Shown here piece by piece: positions 17,334-24,225 of a stretch of DNA of 64,000 nt. The position numbers were made by a program, and so were the translations under genes. The notes beneath the pieces are model-generated. The model saw only the letters and a list, made by a program, of their open reading frames with translations. It made no database searches and had not been told where the DNA came from. Each line of letters starts with the position of its first letter. The first letter of the stretch is position 1. Source of the DNA: Campylobacter gracilis (GTDB lineage: Bacteria > Campylobacterota > Campylobacteria > Campylobacterales > Campylobacteraceae); NCBI RefSeq assembly GCF_018374135.1, contig NZ_JAHAFS010000007.1, positions 1 through 64,000 of the forward strand, given 5' to 3'.

Positions 17334-17398
17334 TTAAGCGAGTTATATTTAAGAGATGATTAAGAATGAAATGTGCTAAGCTTGGAGGCGGATAGAGT

Positions 17399-18088
17399 AT
17401 GCAAGATTACGAATTATTGGACGTTTTGTCCAATAAAAGGGTTCTTTGCCTAGAGGACGAGCCCGGGATTTTAAAAAATATAACCGAATCGCTACAGCTG
17501 TTTTTCGGCGAAGTAGTGGGGGTTAAGGACGGGCTGGAGGCGCTTGATGAGGCGATGAGCGGTTCGTACGACGCACTGGTTTTTGATATCGGCGTGCCGC
17601 ATATGGACGGGCTAGAGGTCGTTAAAAAGATCCGTGCTGCCGGCATCTCGGTGCCGATCGTGATACTTTCGAGCCACACCGAGCAGGAGTATCTGTGGCG
17701 GGCGGTGGAGCTTAAGATCACTAGGTATCTGCCTAAGCCGTACGACAAAAACGCCTTTATAAAGGCGCTGCAAGACGTCGCTGCGGAGCTGATAAATCAC
17801 GCGCCGATATTTAGCATAAACGATGAGCTAAAATATGATTTTGCCAAAAAGATCATCTACGTAAAAGACAGCGCCTGTCATCTTTCCAAAAGCGAGAGCA
17901 AGCTTTTGGAGTACTTCTTAGCGCGCAAAAATCAAACCGTAACCTACGAGCAGCTATTCGACTATATGTGGGAGTTCGAGCAGCCCAGCAAGGAGGCGAT
18001 CAAGGCGATCGTCAAAGAATTGCGCCGCAAGATCGGCAAGGACGTGATTAAAAATTTATATGCGGTGGGGTATCTCTTTGAAGTATAA
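17399..18088 (+). CDS. mccR: OmpR-type response regulator of the sulfite locus (MccR-like)
   Basis: The 229-aa protein has a receiver domain (residues ~10-125) with acidic pocket LCLEDE, phospho-acceptor Asp63 in VFDIGVPHMDGLEV and conserved Lys in RYLPKPYDKNAF. A C-terminal winged-helix domain follows (KSESKLLEYFLARKNQTVTY, AIVKELRRKIG). Its gene overlaps the sensor kinase gene and lies just upstream of mccA. In Wolinella succinogenes a two-component pair named MccR/MccS induces the mcc genes in response to sulfite; position and type support the same role here. Symbol is by locus analogy. Confidence 0.85.
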   Translation: MQDYELLDVLSNKRVLCLEDEPGILKNITESLQLFFGEVVGVKDGLEALDEAMSGSYDALVFDIGVPHMDGLEVVKKIRAAGISVPIVILSSHTEQEYLWRAVELKITRYLPKPYDKNAFIKALQDVAAELINHAPIFSINDELKYDFAKKIIYVKDSACHLSKSESKLLEYFLARKNQTVTYEQLFDYMWEFEQPSKEAIKAIVKELRRKIGKDVIKNLYAVGYLFEV

Positions 18089-19496
18089 ATTTAAATTTAT
18101 CGTAGCGGTTTTCGTGCTGCTATATATCGTAATTACGGCTTTGGTTTTTAACTTCTACCGCGAGCTTGCGCTAAAAGACACGAGGCGCGAGGCGTTTTAT
18201 ATCCTAGATACGATGAATGCGGTGCGCGACTACGTCTCGACCGTGCAGCGCCCGCTAATAAATGAGCTTAAAGAAAAAAAGCTTCTAAGCGAAGATTTTT
18301 TCGATCCGAGGCTGATGTCCTCGACCTACATAACGCGCGAAATTTATAAAATTCAGCTCGCCAAAAATCACATCAACTACGACTACAAGCTCGTCGCTAC
18401 CGAACCACTCAATCCCGAGCACGAAGGAAGCGAGTTTGAGAATGAAATTTTAGAGGGCTTTAAAGAAAACAGATATAAAGAATACTCCAGAGTCATCTAT
18501 GATAAAGGTGGCGCCTCGTATCTTTTGAGTTTGCCGATAACAAACTCTCAGCCTTCGTGCACCGAGTGCCACAGCATCAACGCAGCGCCTAAAAAGATGC
18601 AAGAGCTCTACGGAGATGTGGGAAATTTCAAAGGCGGCCTAGGCGATACGATTGCGATGATAAGCTTTAAAATTCCGATAAAAAGCATTCTGCTCTACCA
18701 CACCAAAGAGTTCGTCGTTAGCGGCCTAAGCTTGCTTGTGGTGTTTTTGATCTGTATATTTTGTATCTATAAAATTCACAAAAAAAACGCGACTTTAAAG
18801 ATGCAAACGCAGCTTTTGCTGATAAATCAAAGCCGCCTAGCGCTAATGGGCGAGATGATCGGCAATATCTCGCACCAGTGGCGCCAGCCGCTATCGCAGA
18901 TCAGCTCCACGCTCATAAATTTAGAGCTTTATAACGAGCGGGGCAAGCTCTCAAAAGAGAGGCTCGAAGGCGGCATAAAAGACGCAGGCGAGCAGGTGAA
19001 ATTTATGAGCGATACGATCGAGGATTTTAAAAATTTCTTCAATCCGAACATGCCAAAGAAAGAATTTAGCGCCAGCGAGGCGATCGAGCAGGCGCGTAAA
19101 ATTTTAAACGCCTCGCTTAAAAAGCACGTCATCGACATAAGCGTGCGGATAGAAGAAAATTTTACGCTTTACGGCAACGTAAACGAGCTCATCCAGGTGC
19201 TCATAAATATCATAAACAACGCAAAGGAGGCGTTTTTGGACGTGCCGCTTAAACGGCGCGAGATTAAAATTTGCTCGTTTTTAAAACAGGGCGAGCGAGT
19301 AATCACGATCGAAAATAACGCAAGCCACATCGATGAAGCGCAGCTAGATAAAATTTTTGAGCCGCACTTTACGACAAAACAGCAGGGCAGCGGGCTCGGG
19401 CTATATATGAGCAAGATGATAATCGAAAAAAACGGAGGAAGCATAAGCGCTGCGAATTTCGAGGAGGGCGCGATATTTACGATATCTTTTCGTTAA
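18060..19496 (+). CDS. mccS: sensor histidine kinase with a periplasmic c-haem motif (MccS-like)
   Basis: The 478-aa kinase has helix 1 (residues ~8-30), a periplasmic domain of about 185 residues, helix 2 (~217-238), an H-box with His272 (IGNISHQWRQPLSQ) and an ATPase domain (NELIQVLINIINNAKEAF; GSGLGLYMSKMI). The periplasmic part resembles the Tll0287/DUF3365 haem-sensor fold and ends with CTECH (Cys167, Cys170, His171), so it may carry covalent haem c. It overlaps mccR by 29 bases from the ATG used here; a TTG at 18078 giving LKYKFKFIV would shorten the overlap and is an alternative start. Likely senses sulfite or a related signal. Confidence 0.88.
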   Translation: MRWGISLKYKFKFIVAVFVLLYIVITALVFNFYRELALKDTRREAFYILDTMNAVRDYVSTVQRPLINELKEKKLLSEDFFDPRLMSSTYITREIYKIQLAKNHINYDYKLVATEPLNPEHEGSEFENEILEGFKENRYKEYSRVIYDKGGASYLLSLPITNSQPSCTECHSINAAPKKMQELYGDVGNFKGGLGDTIAMISFKIPIKSILLYHTKEFVVSGLSLLVVFLICIFCIYKIHKKNATLKMQTQLLLINQSRLALMGEMIGNISHQWRQPLSQISSTLINLELYNERGKLSKERLEGGIKDAGEQVKFMSDTIEDFKNFFNPNMPKKEFSASEAIEQARKILNASLKKHVIDISVRIEENFTLYGNVNELIQVLINIINNAKEAFLDVPLKRREIKICSFLKQGERVITIENNASHIDEAQLDKIFEPHFTTKQQGSGLGLYMSKMIIEKNGGSISAANFEEGAIFTISFR

Positions 19497-19542
19497 ATTT
19501 AGACTTCATTAAATTTCTCCCTTTTTCACCCTTTTTTGTTGA

Positions 19543-19548
19543 TATTAT
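19543..19548 (+). promoter_or_regulatory. -10-like box for mccA
   Basis: TATTAT preceded by TTTTTTGTTGA, 53 bases upstream of the mccA ATG. MccR binding sites would be expected around it; none can be named from one sequence. Confidence 0.45.
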
Positions 19549-19600
19549 TTCGAGCGTAGAACTTTGCTAATTTAAAATTTCGATTTTCAAAGGAGGAGCC

Positions 19601-21676
19601 ATGAAAAAATGGAATAAGATGCTACTAGGCGCGCTAGCCTGTATTAGCATTTTTGCCGCAGGAGCCTATGCTGATGAAGGCATGGGGCATGAGATGGAAA
19701 TGTCGCAAAAATCGCGCGACGTCATCGCAAATCCTAAGGGCACGTTGCAAAGCAGAGGCGTCATATCCTTGCAGGACTACGTCGTAGAAGAGCGAGAGAT
19801 GTATGACTGGCTATTTAAAAATCACCCGATTTTTACCAAATACGGCGGTAAAACGGTCGGCAAGATGGATGTACATGACCGAGGTTTGGAGTGGCTTGCG
19901 GAAGGTCACGGATTTGACTTTTCCAAGGCCAGCAAAAGAGACGACGGCAAGGGCTATAGCTCTATGATGTATAGAATCCCTGCGGGCTCTTCGCTGCAAT
20001 TTCCGAATAAATTCATAGGCCCTGAAAAATGCGGCGAGTGCCACCCTGCGCAGTATGAGACATGGAGCAGATCGCGCCACGCCACTACTATCCGCTTCCC
20101 GGGCGAGCACCCGGAGGTTAATAACAACTTAACCGATCCTGTATTTAGCCCGGATACGGCGTCGATCCTTCCAAAAGGTATTACCCCTGACGTAATTTAT
20201 GCGACTGTGGGGCATCTAAGGACAAAATTCGGCTACGTAGATGCATGGCTTCTACGCGGAACCTATCACGTAGAGGGCGGTTTGCTAAGAGATGGTACCG
20301 GTCAAATCGTAGCCGGCGGTAACCAATTCCAAAGGACTTGGGCGTTAAATTTAGACGATGAGACGGTCAAAAAGATCAAAAAGATCGTTCCTGAATTCCC
20401 AGGCACGCTTGAGGAATACGGCGATAACGGCGGTTACGTAAGAGGTCTTGCGTCGTATGCTGCGAAATACAAAAAATCGATGTTTTTCCAAGCAAACAGC
20501 TCGTATTGCGAAGTCTGCCACCCATTCAAATTCGATTTTAAAACTAAAAAAGAATTCTATGCTGCTTTGGGTAACGCAAAAGAGCTTCAAAAGCACACTA
20601 TCTCCAAGGGTATCACCTGTGAAGAGTGCCATGGAGCGGGCGGTCACCTTGACGGCGCTACAAATTTTAGAACCTCAAACTGCGAACGCTGCCACCAAAG
20701 ATTTAACTATAGCCCTGATTTGGCTCGTGCTAATCCGCTAAACAACGGAAATCCCGACCTATCTCTTAGCTCTAAATTTAAATCTATGGGACCAGGCTGC
20801 GGCTCTGAAGGCTCTCAGTCCTACTTTACTGCTCACTACGAGAAGGGTATGCGCTGCGTAACCTGCCACGATCCGCACGATAACACCGGACCGGTAGTTG
20901 GCGATAAAACCGTCAAGGGCGTAAATTACAACTCAGAGCAGGGCTATTTGAGCGCGTTTTATACGAAGCCTAAGATCACAAAAGAGTGCAAAGACTGCCA
21001 CCAAGAGCAAGCCTACATCGCCGCAAGAGCCGATACACATAAAGACAACACCTGCGCATCTTGTCACATGCCGTTTATGATGAGCTGCGAGAACTTCTAC
21101 GCTATTCAGTTCCAAGATAACGCGGGATTTGATACTCAAAGAAGATCTCACATCTGGAAGATCGACATCGATCCTGCTAGAAAATCTCTAGTCGCAGGCG
21201 ATGCCGCTAAAGGTCCAAGAGATGCGAAAGATTGGCACTTCCAAAGAAATAAAGATGGACGAAATTTCGTCGATCTTATGTGGTCGTGCGCACGAACATC
21301 TTGGGCGGATAAAGATATGCAAGATACCAAAGGCTGCCACAGCCCTGTCGTTTCCGAGCTAAAAGAGACGCTTCACTTCAAGAATCAAAAGCAGGTTTAC
21401 GATGAGGTTATGGGCTGGCAAACTCCAATTAAGAGCGATTTCTCGCAAGTTAAGATCGGTATTCAAGGAATTTACTCTATCCTTGAGACCAAAAAGCTTA
21501 ACTCCAGCGACAAAACTCGCGTTTACGAGCTAATCGAAAAAGCTCAAGACACCGTTGATCTTATCGAAAAAGACGGCTCGTGGGGTATGCACGGATTTAA
21601 ATATACTAAGCAAAGGCTAGAAGCCGCTAAAGAGTATATCAAAGAGGCTCAAAGAATTTTAAATAATAATTTATAA
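19601..21676 (+). CDS. mccA: octahaem dissimilatory sulfite reductase MccA
   Basis: A signal peptide (ending AAGAYADEG) precedes seven CXXCH sites (CGECH, CEVCH, CEECH, CERCH, CVTCH, CKDCH, CASCH) and one C-X15-CH site: Cys in WSCARTSW and CH in TKGCHSP with exactly 15 residues between. That unusual site is the hallmark of MccA active-site haem attachment. Two further cysteines, Cys400 (GPGCGSEG) and Cys496 (MMSCENF), sit 96 apart and match in spacing and nearly in number the pair I recall as Cu(I) ligands in the Wolinella haem-copper site. MccA reduces sulfite to sulfide in the periplasm. The whole maturation and electron-transfer set follows. Confidence 0.97.
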   Translation: MKKWNKMLLGALACISIFAAGAYADEGMGHEMEMSQKSRDVIANPKGTLQSRGVISLQDYVVEEREMYDWLFKNHPIFTKYGGKTVGKMDVHDRGLEWLAEGHGFDFSKASKRDDGKGYSSMMYRIPAGSSLQFPNKFIGPEKCGECHPAQYETWSRSRHATTIRFPGEHPEVNNNLTDPVFSPDTASILPKGITPDVIYATVGHLRTKFGYVDAWLLRGTYHVEGGLLRDGTGQIVAGGNQFQRTWALNLDDETVKKIKKIVPEFPGTLEEYGDNGGYVRGLASYAAKYKKSMFFQANSSYCEVCHPFKFDFKTKKEFYAALGNAKELQKHTISKGITCEECHGAGGHLDGATNFRTSNCERCHQRFNYSPDLARANPLNNGNPDLSLSSKFKSMGPGCGSEGSQSYFTAHYEKGMRCVTCHDPHDNTGPVVGDKTVKGVNYNSEQGYLSAFYTKPKITKECKDCHQEQAYIAARADTHKDNTCASCHMPFMMSCENFYAIQFQDNAGFDTQRRSHIWKIDIDPARKSLVAGDAAKGPRDAKDWHFQRNKDGRNFVDLMWSCARTSWADKDMQDTKGCHSPVVSELKETLHFKNQKQVYDEVMGWQTPIKSDFSQVKIGIQGIYSILETKKLNSSDKTRVYELIEKAQDTVDLIEKDGSWGMHGFKYTKQRLEAAKEYIKEAQRILNNNL

Positions 21677-21679
21677 TTC

Positions 21680-21711
21680 TTTCGGGGTCGCGTAAGCTCG
21701 CGGCCCCGAAA
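21680..21711 (+). terminator. strong hairpin between mccA and mccB
   Basis: A 13-bp stem TTTCGGGGTCGCG / CGCGGCCCCGAAA with one T-G pair and loop TAAGCT starts 3 bases after the mccA stop. Only TTT follows, so it is more likely a partial terminator or an mRNA 3' stabiliser than a full stop, since mccB-D must still be expressed. Confidence 0.75.
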
Positions 21712-21727
21712 TTTAAAAGGCAAATGT

Positions 21728-22501
21728 ATGCAAAAAAGACTAAAAATTTTCTTGCCTATCGTTTTGGCAAGCTGCGCGTTGGGCGCGAATTTAACTACGC
21801 AAGAACAAAAAGAATCTTATAGCATCGGAGCTTCCACCGGAAGCTATGTTTCAAACCAGCTGCATTCACAAGCCGCGTTAGGTGTCAAATACGACTTAGA
21901 TGCGGTGATAGAGGGGTTTTTGGACGCTCTTAAAAAGCAGCAGAAGCTAAAAGATGAGGAAATTATTGCGCTTTTGAATCAAAGAGCCGATAAATTAAAT
22001 AAGATCGTAGAAACAAATTCCAAAGCGGAGCTTGATAAAAATTTAAAAGCAGGCAAGGAATTCATGGCGAAAAATGCCAAAAATCCGGACGTTAAAACCA
22101 CAAAATCCGGTCTTCAATATGAAATTCTAAAGCTAGGCATGGGCGAAAAGCCAAAGCCCGAGAGCGTAGTGGTGATGAACTATAAGGCGTATTTGACGAA
22201 CGGTAGCGTATTTGACGATACTTTCGCATCTAAAATTCCGGCGCATCTTTCTATGATAGGCTTAATCGATGGATTGCGCGAGGGGCTGCTTTTGATGAAT
22301 ACAGGCTCGAAATATAAATTTACAATCCCTAGTAATTTAGCCTACGGCAACGTGGACGTAGATAGAATTCCTGCGGGTTCTGTGGTGATTTTTGAAGCCG
22401 AACTACTAAAGGTTTTAAAGCCCGGCGAGCTTGCCGATGCGGCCAAAAAGCTTAGCGAGAGCGAGGCTAAAAGCTTTCACGACGCGAACAAAACAAAGTA
22501 G
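21728..22501 (+). CDS. mccB: FKBP-type peptidyl-prolyl isomerase MccB
   Basis: The 257-aa exported protein has a signal peptide (FLPIVLASCALGAN), a helical dimerisation domain of the FKBP_N/Mip type (residues ~25-110: ESYSIGASTGSYVSNQLHSQ), and a C-terminal FKBP domain with TKSGLQYEILKLG, VVMNYKAYLTNGSVFDDTF and FTIPSNLAYGN. It resembles FklB/FkpA. In the mcc locus this gene is mccB and probably helps fold MccA in the periplasm. It lies 52 bases after mccA, behind the hairpin. Confidence 0.92.
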   Translation: MQKRLKIFLPIVLASCALGANLTTQEQKESYSIGASTGSYVSNQLHSQAALGVKYDLDAVIEGFLDALKKQQKLKDEEIIALLNQRADKLNKIVETNSKAELDKNLKAGKEFMAKNAKNPDVKTTKSGLQYEILKLGMGEKPKPESVVVMNYKAYLTNGSVFDDTFASKIPAHLSMIGLIDGLREGLLLMNTGSKYKFTIPSNLAYGNVDVDRIPAGSVVIFEAELLKVLKPGELADAAKKLSESEAKSFHDANKTK

Positions 22502-22529
22502 TTTTGCTTAAATTTAGTCGGAGGAGAAT

Positions 22530-23237
22530 ATGCAAAAGCAAAGAAGAAATTTTATAAAATCCGCCGCACTCGGCTCTTTGGGGCTTGGCGCAATCGCCTC
22601 AAGCTTACTCGCGCAAAATAGCGCGGATAAAAATACGCAAGACGCAAATGCAAGTGCTAAAAAGCAAGAGCCGAAAAAGCCGCACTACGGCATGATCTTC
22701 GATCAAAACAAATGTGTGGGCTGCACCGATTGCGAGATAGCCTGTAAAAAGGTAAATTCGGTTCCGAAAGGTCAGATGAGGCTTTTTATCCAGGATAAAA
22801 CCGATCCGCTAAATTTGAAAGAAAAGCGCTACGTTAGAGTATCTTGCCAGCAGTGCGAGGATGCGCCGTGCGTAAAAGTTTGCCCGACGAAAGCCTGTCA
22901 CAAAGATGAAAAAACCGGCATCACGACGATGAACACCGACGACTGCATCGCCTGTAAATATTGCATCGTAGCCTGTCCTTACGACGTGCGCTTTATAAAT
23001 CACGAAACCAAAGCCGCAGAGAGCTGCAACTTCTGCTTGGATACGAATTTAAAGGACGGTCACGAGCCTGCCTGCATCGAGGCATGCAGATACGAAGCGA
23101 TCGTATTTGGCGATCTAAACGACGAAGGCTCGCACATCAGCAAGCTACTTCGCGTAAAAGACAGCTTGCGAATGCATCCTGAGTGCGGCACGAAGCCGAG
23201 CCTGCGCTATATTCCTGCGGTAAAACTAGGGGTGTGA
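22530..23237 (+). CDS. mccC: ferredoxin-like electron carrier MccC (NrfC family)
   Basis: The 235-aa protein has a twin-arginine signal (KQRRNFIKSAALGSLGLGA) and four 4Fe-4S binding groups: CVGCTDCEIAC, CQQCEDAPCVKVC, CIACKYCIVACPYDV and CNFC paired with CIEAC. This is the NrfC/DmsB-type four-cluster fold. It passes electrons from the quinol oxidase subunit MccD to MccA in the periplasm. Its stop overlaps no gene, but mccD starts one base later, so the two are translated together. Confidence 0.95.
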   Translation: MQKQRRNFIKSAALGSLGLGAIASSLLAQNSADKNTQDANASAKKQEPKKPHYGMIFDQNKCVGCTDCEIACKKVNSVPKGQMRLFIQDKTDPLNLKEKRYVRVSCQQCEDAPCVKVCPTKACHKDEKTGITTMNTDDCIACKYCIVACPYDVRFINHETKAAESCNFCLDTNLKDGHEPACIEACRYEAIVFGDLNDEGSHISKLLRVKDSLRMHPECGTKPSLRYIPAVKLGV

Positions 23238-23238
23238 T

Positions 23239-24210
23239 ATGAACGGAGCTATAAATTTCACTGCGACCTTCTCGCACGGCGTTGAGTGGGGCTGGCCGAT
23301 CGCGGTTTATCTTTTGCTAGCGGGTATGAGCGGCGGCGCGTTAGTAGTCGCGATCCTCGTTAAGCTTTATAAAAAGCAGGCCGAAAGCACGCCGCTGTTT
23401 AAGGCTGCGTCGCTGCTATCTTTCGTAGCGATCTTACTCGGTATGGTCTGCCTGGTAGCCGACCTTGAGCGACCGCTACTTTTTTGGAAAATTTTGATTA
23501 ATTATAACTTCACCTCGGTTATGTCCGTGGGCGTGGCGGCGCTTTGCGTCTATATCCCGCTTAGCTTCGTAGCCTGCCTTTATGCATTTGAAGCTGATCT
23601 TAGCGGATTTTTATCGCGCAGACTTACTTTTTTAAAAGGGCTTTTCACGCTCGTAATGAAAATTTTAAACGCGCTTCGCCCGCTGCTTCTTGCGCTTACG
23701 CTAGTTTTTGCGGTCGCGATCTGCGCCTATACGGGATTTTTGATCTCGGTTTTAGTTAGATTTCCTATCCTTAATACAGCCGTTTTACCTGCGCTTTTCG
23801 TGGCGTCGGGCTTATCGGCGGGTATTGCGGGCTCAAGCCTAATAGCCGCGCTTTTCTTTAAAGCAGACCCGCACGGAGGTGATCTTAAAGCTTTACACGC
23901 AGTCGAATGGCCGGTTTTAGCGATGGAAATTTTACTAATCGGCATGATTTTCGTCTCGCTAGTAACGGGCAGCGACGTGCAAAAAGCCGCCAGCGTAGCC
24001 TTTAGCGAAGGCGTTTACGCTCAGCTGTTTTGGCTAGGCGTCGTAGGCGTAGGCTTTTGCGTGCCGCTCGTTTTAAATTTCGCACTGGGCAAAAAGATCG
24101 CTCACACTGCGTTTGCGTTCTATGTTAGTGCGCTTGCCAGCGTGGTCGGAGTATTACTTCTTAGAATGTTTATACTATACGCAGGACAAACTTACGATAT
24201 AATAATGTAA
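23239..24210 (+). CDS. mccD: NrfD-family quinol dehydrogenase MccD
   Basis: The 323-aa membrane protein has about 8-9 helices and the NrfD/PsrC N-terminus FSHGVEWGWPIAVYLLLAGM followed by SGGALVVAILV and CLVADLERPLLFWKIL, segments close to the quinone site in the family. It should oxidise menaquinol and feed MccC. The 4Fe-4S subunit directly precedes it and ccsA1 follows 15 bases later. Confidence 0.94.
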   Translation: MNGAINFTATFSHGVEWGWPIAVYLLLAGMSGGALVVAILVKLYKKQAESTPLFKAASLLSFVAILLGMVCLVADLERPLLFWKILINYNFTSVMSVGVAALCVYIPLSFVACLYAFEADLSGFLSRRLTFLKGLFTLVMKILNALRPLLLALTLVFAVAICAYTGFLISVLVRFPILNTAVLPALFVASGLSAGIAGSSLIAALFFKADPHGGDLKALHAVEWPVLAMEILLIGMIFVSLVTGSDVQKAASVAFSEGVYAQLFWLGVVGVGFCVPLVLNFALGKKIAHTAFAFYVSALASVVGVLLLRMFILYAGQTYDIIM

Positions 24211-24225
24211 AACTGCGGAGGGTTA

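Larger units (their letters stand above)
17004..17398. other. divergent control region of the Sel1 gene and mccRS
   Basis: About 395 bases with no gene. It holds a double poly-C tract (17119-17133), AT-rich DNA next to the Sel1 start, and the -10 box of the response regulator gene (17328-17333). Confidence 0.6.
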
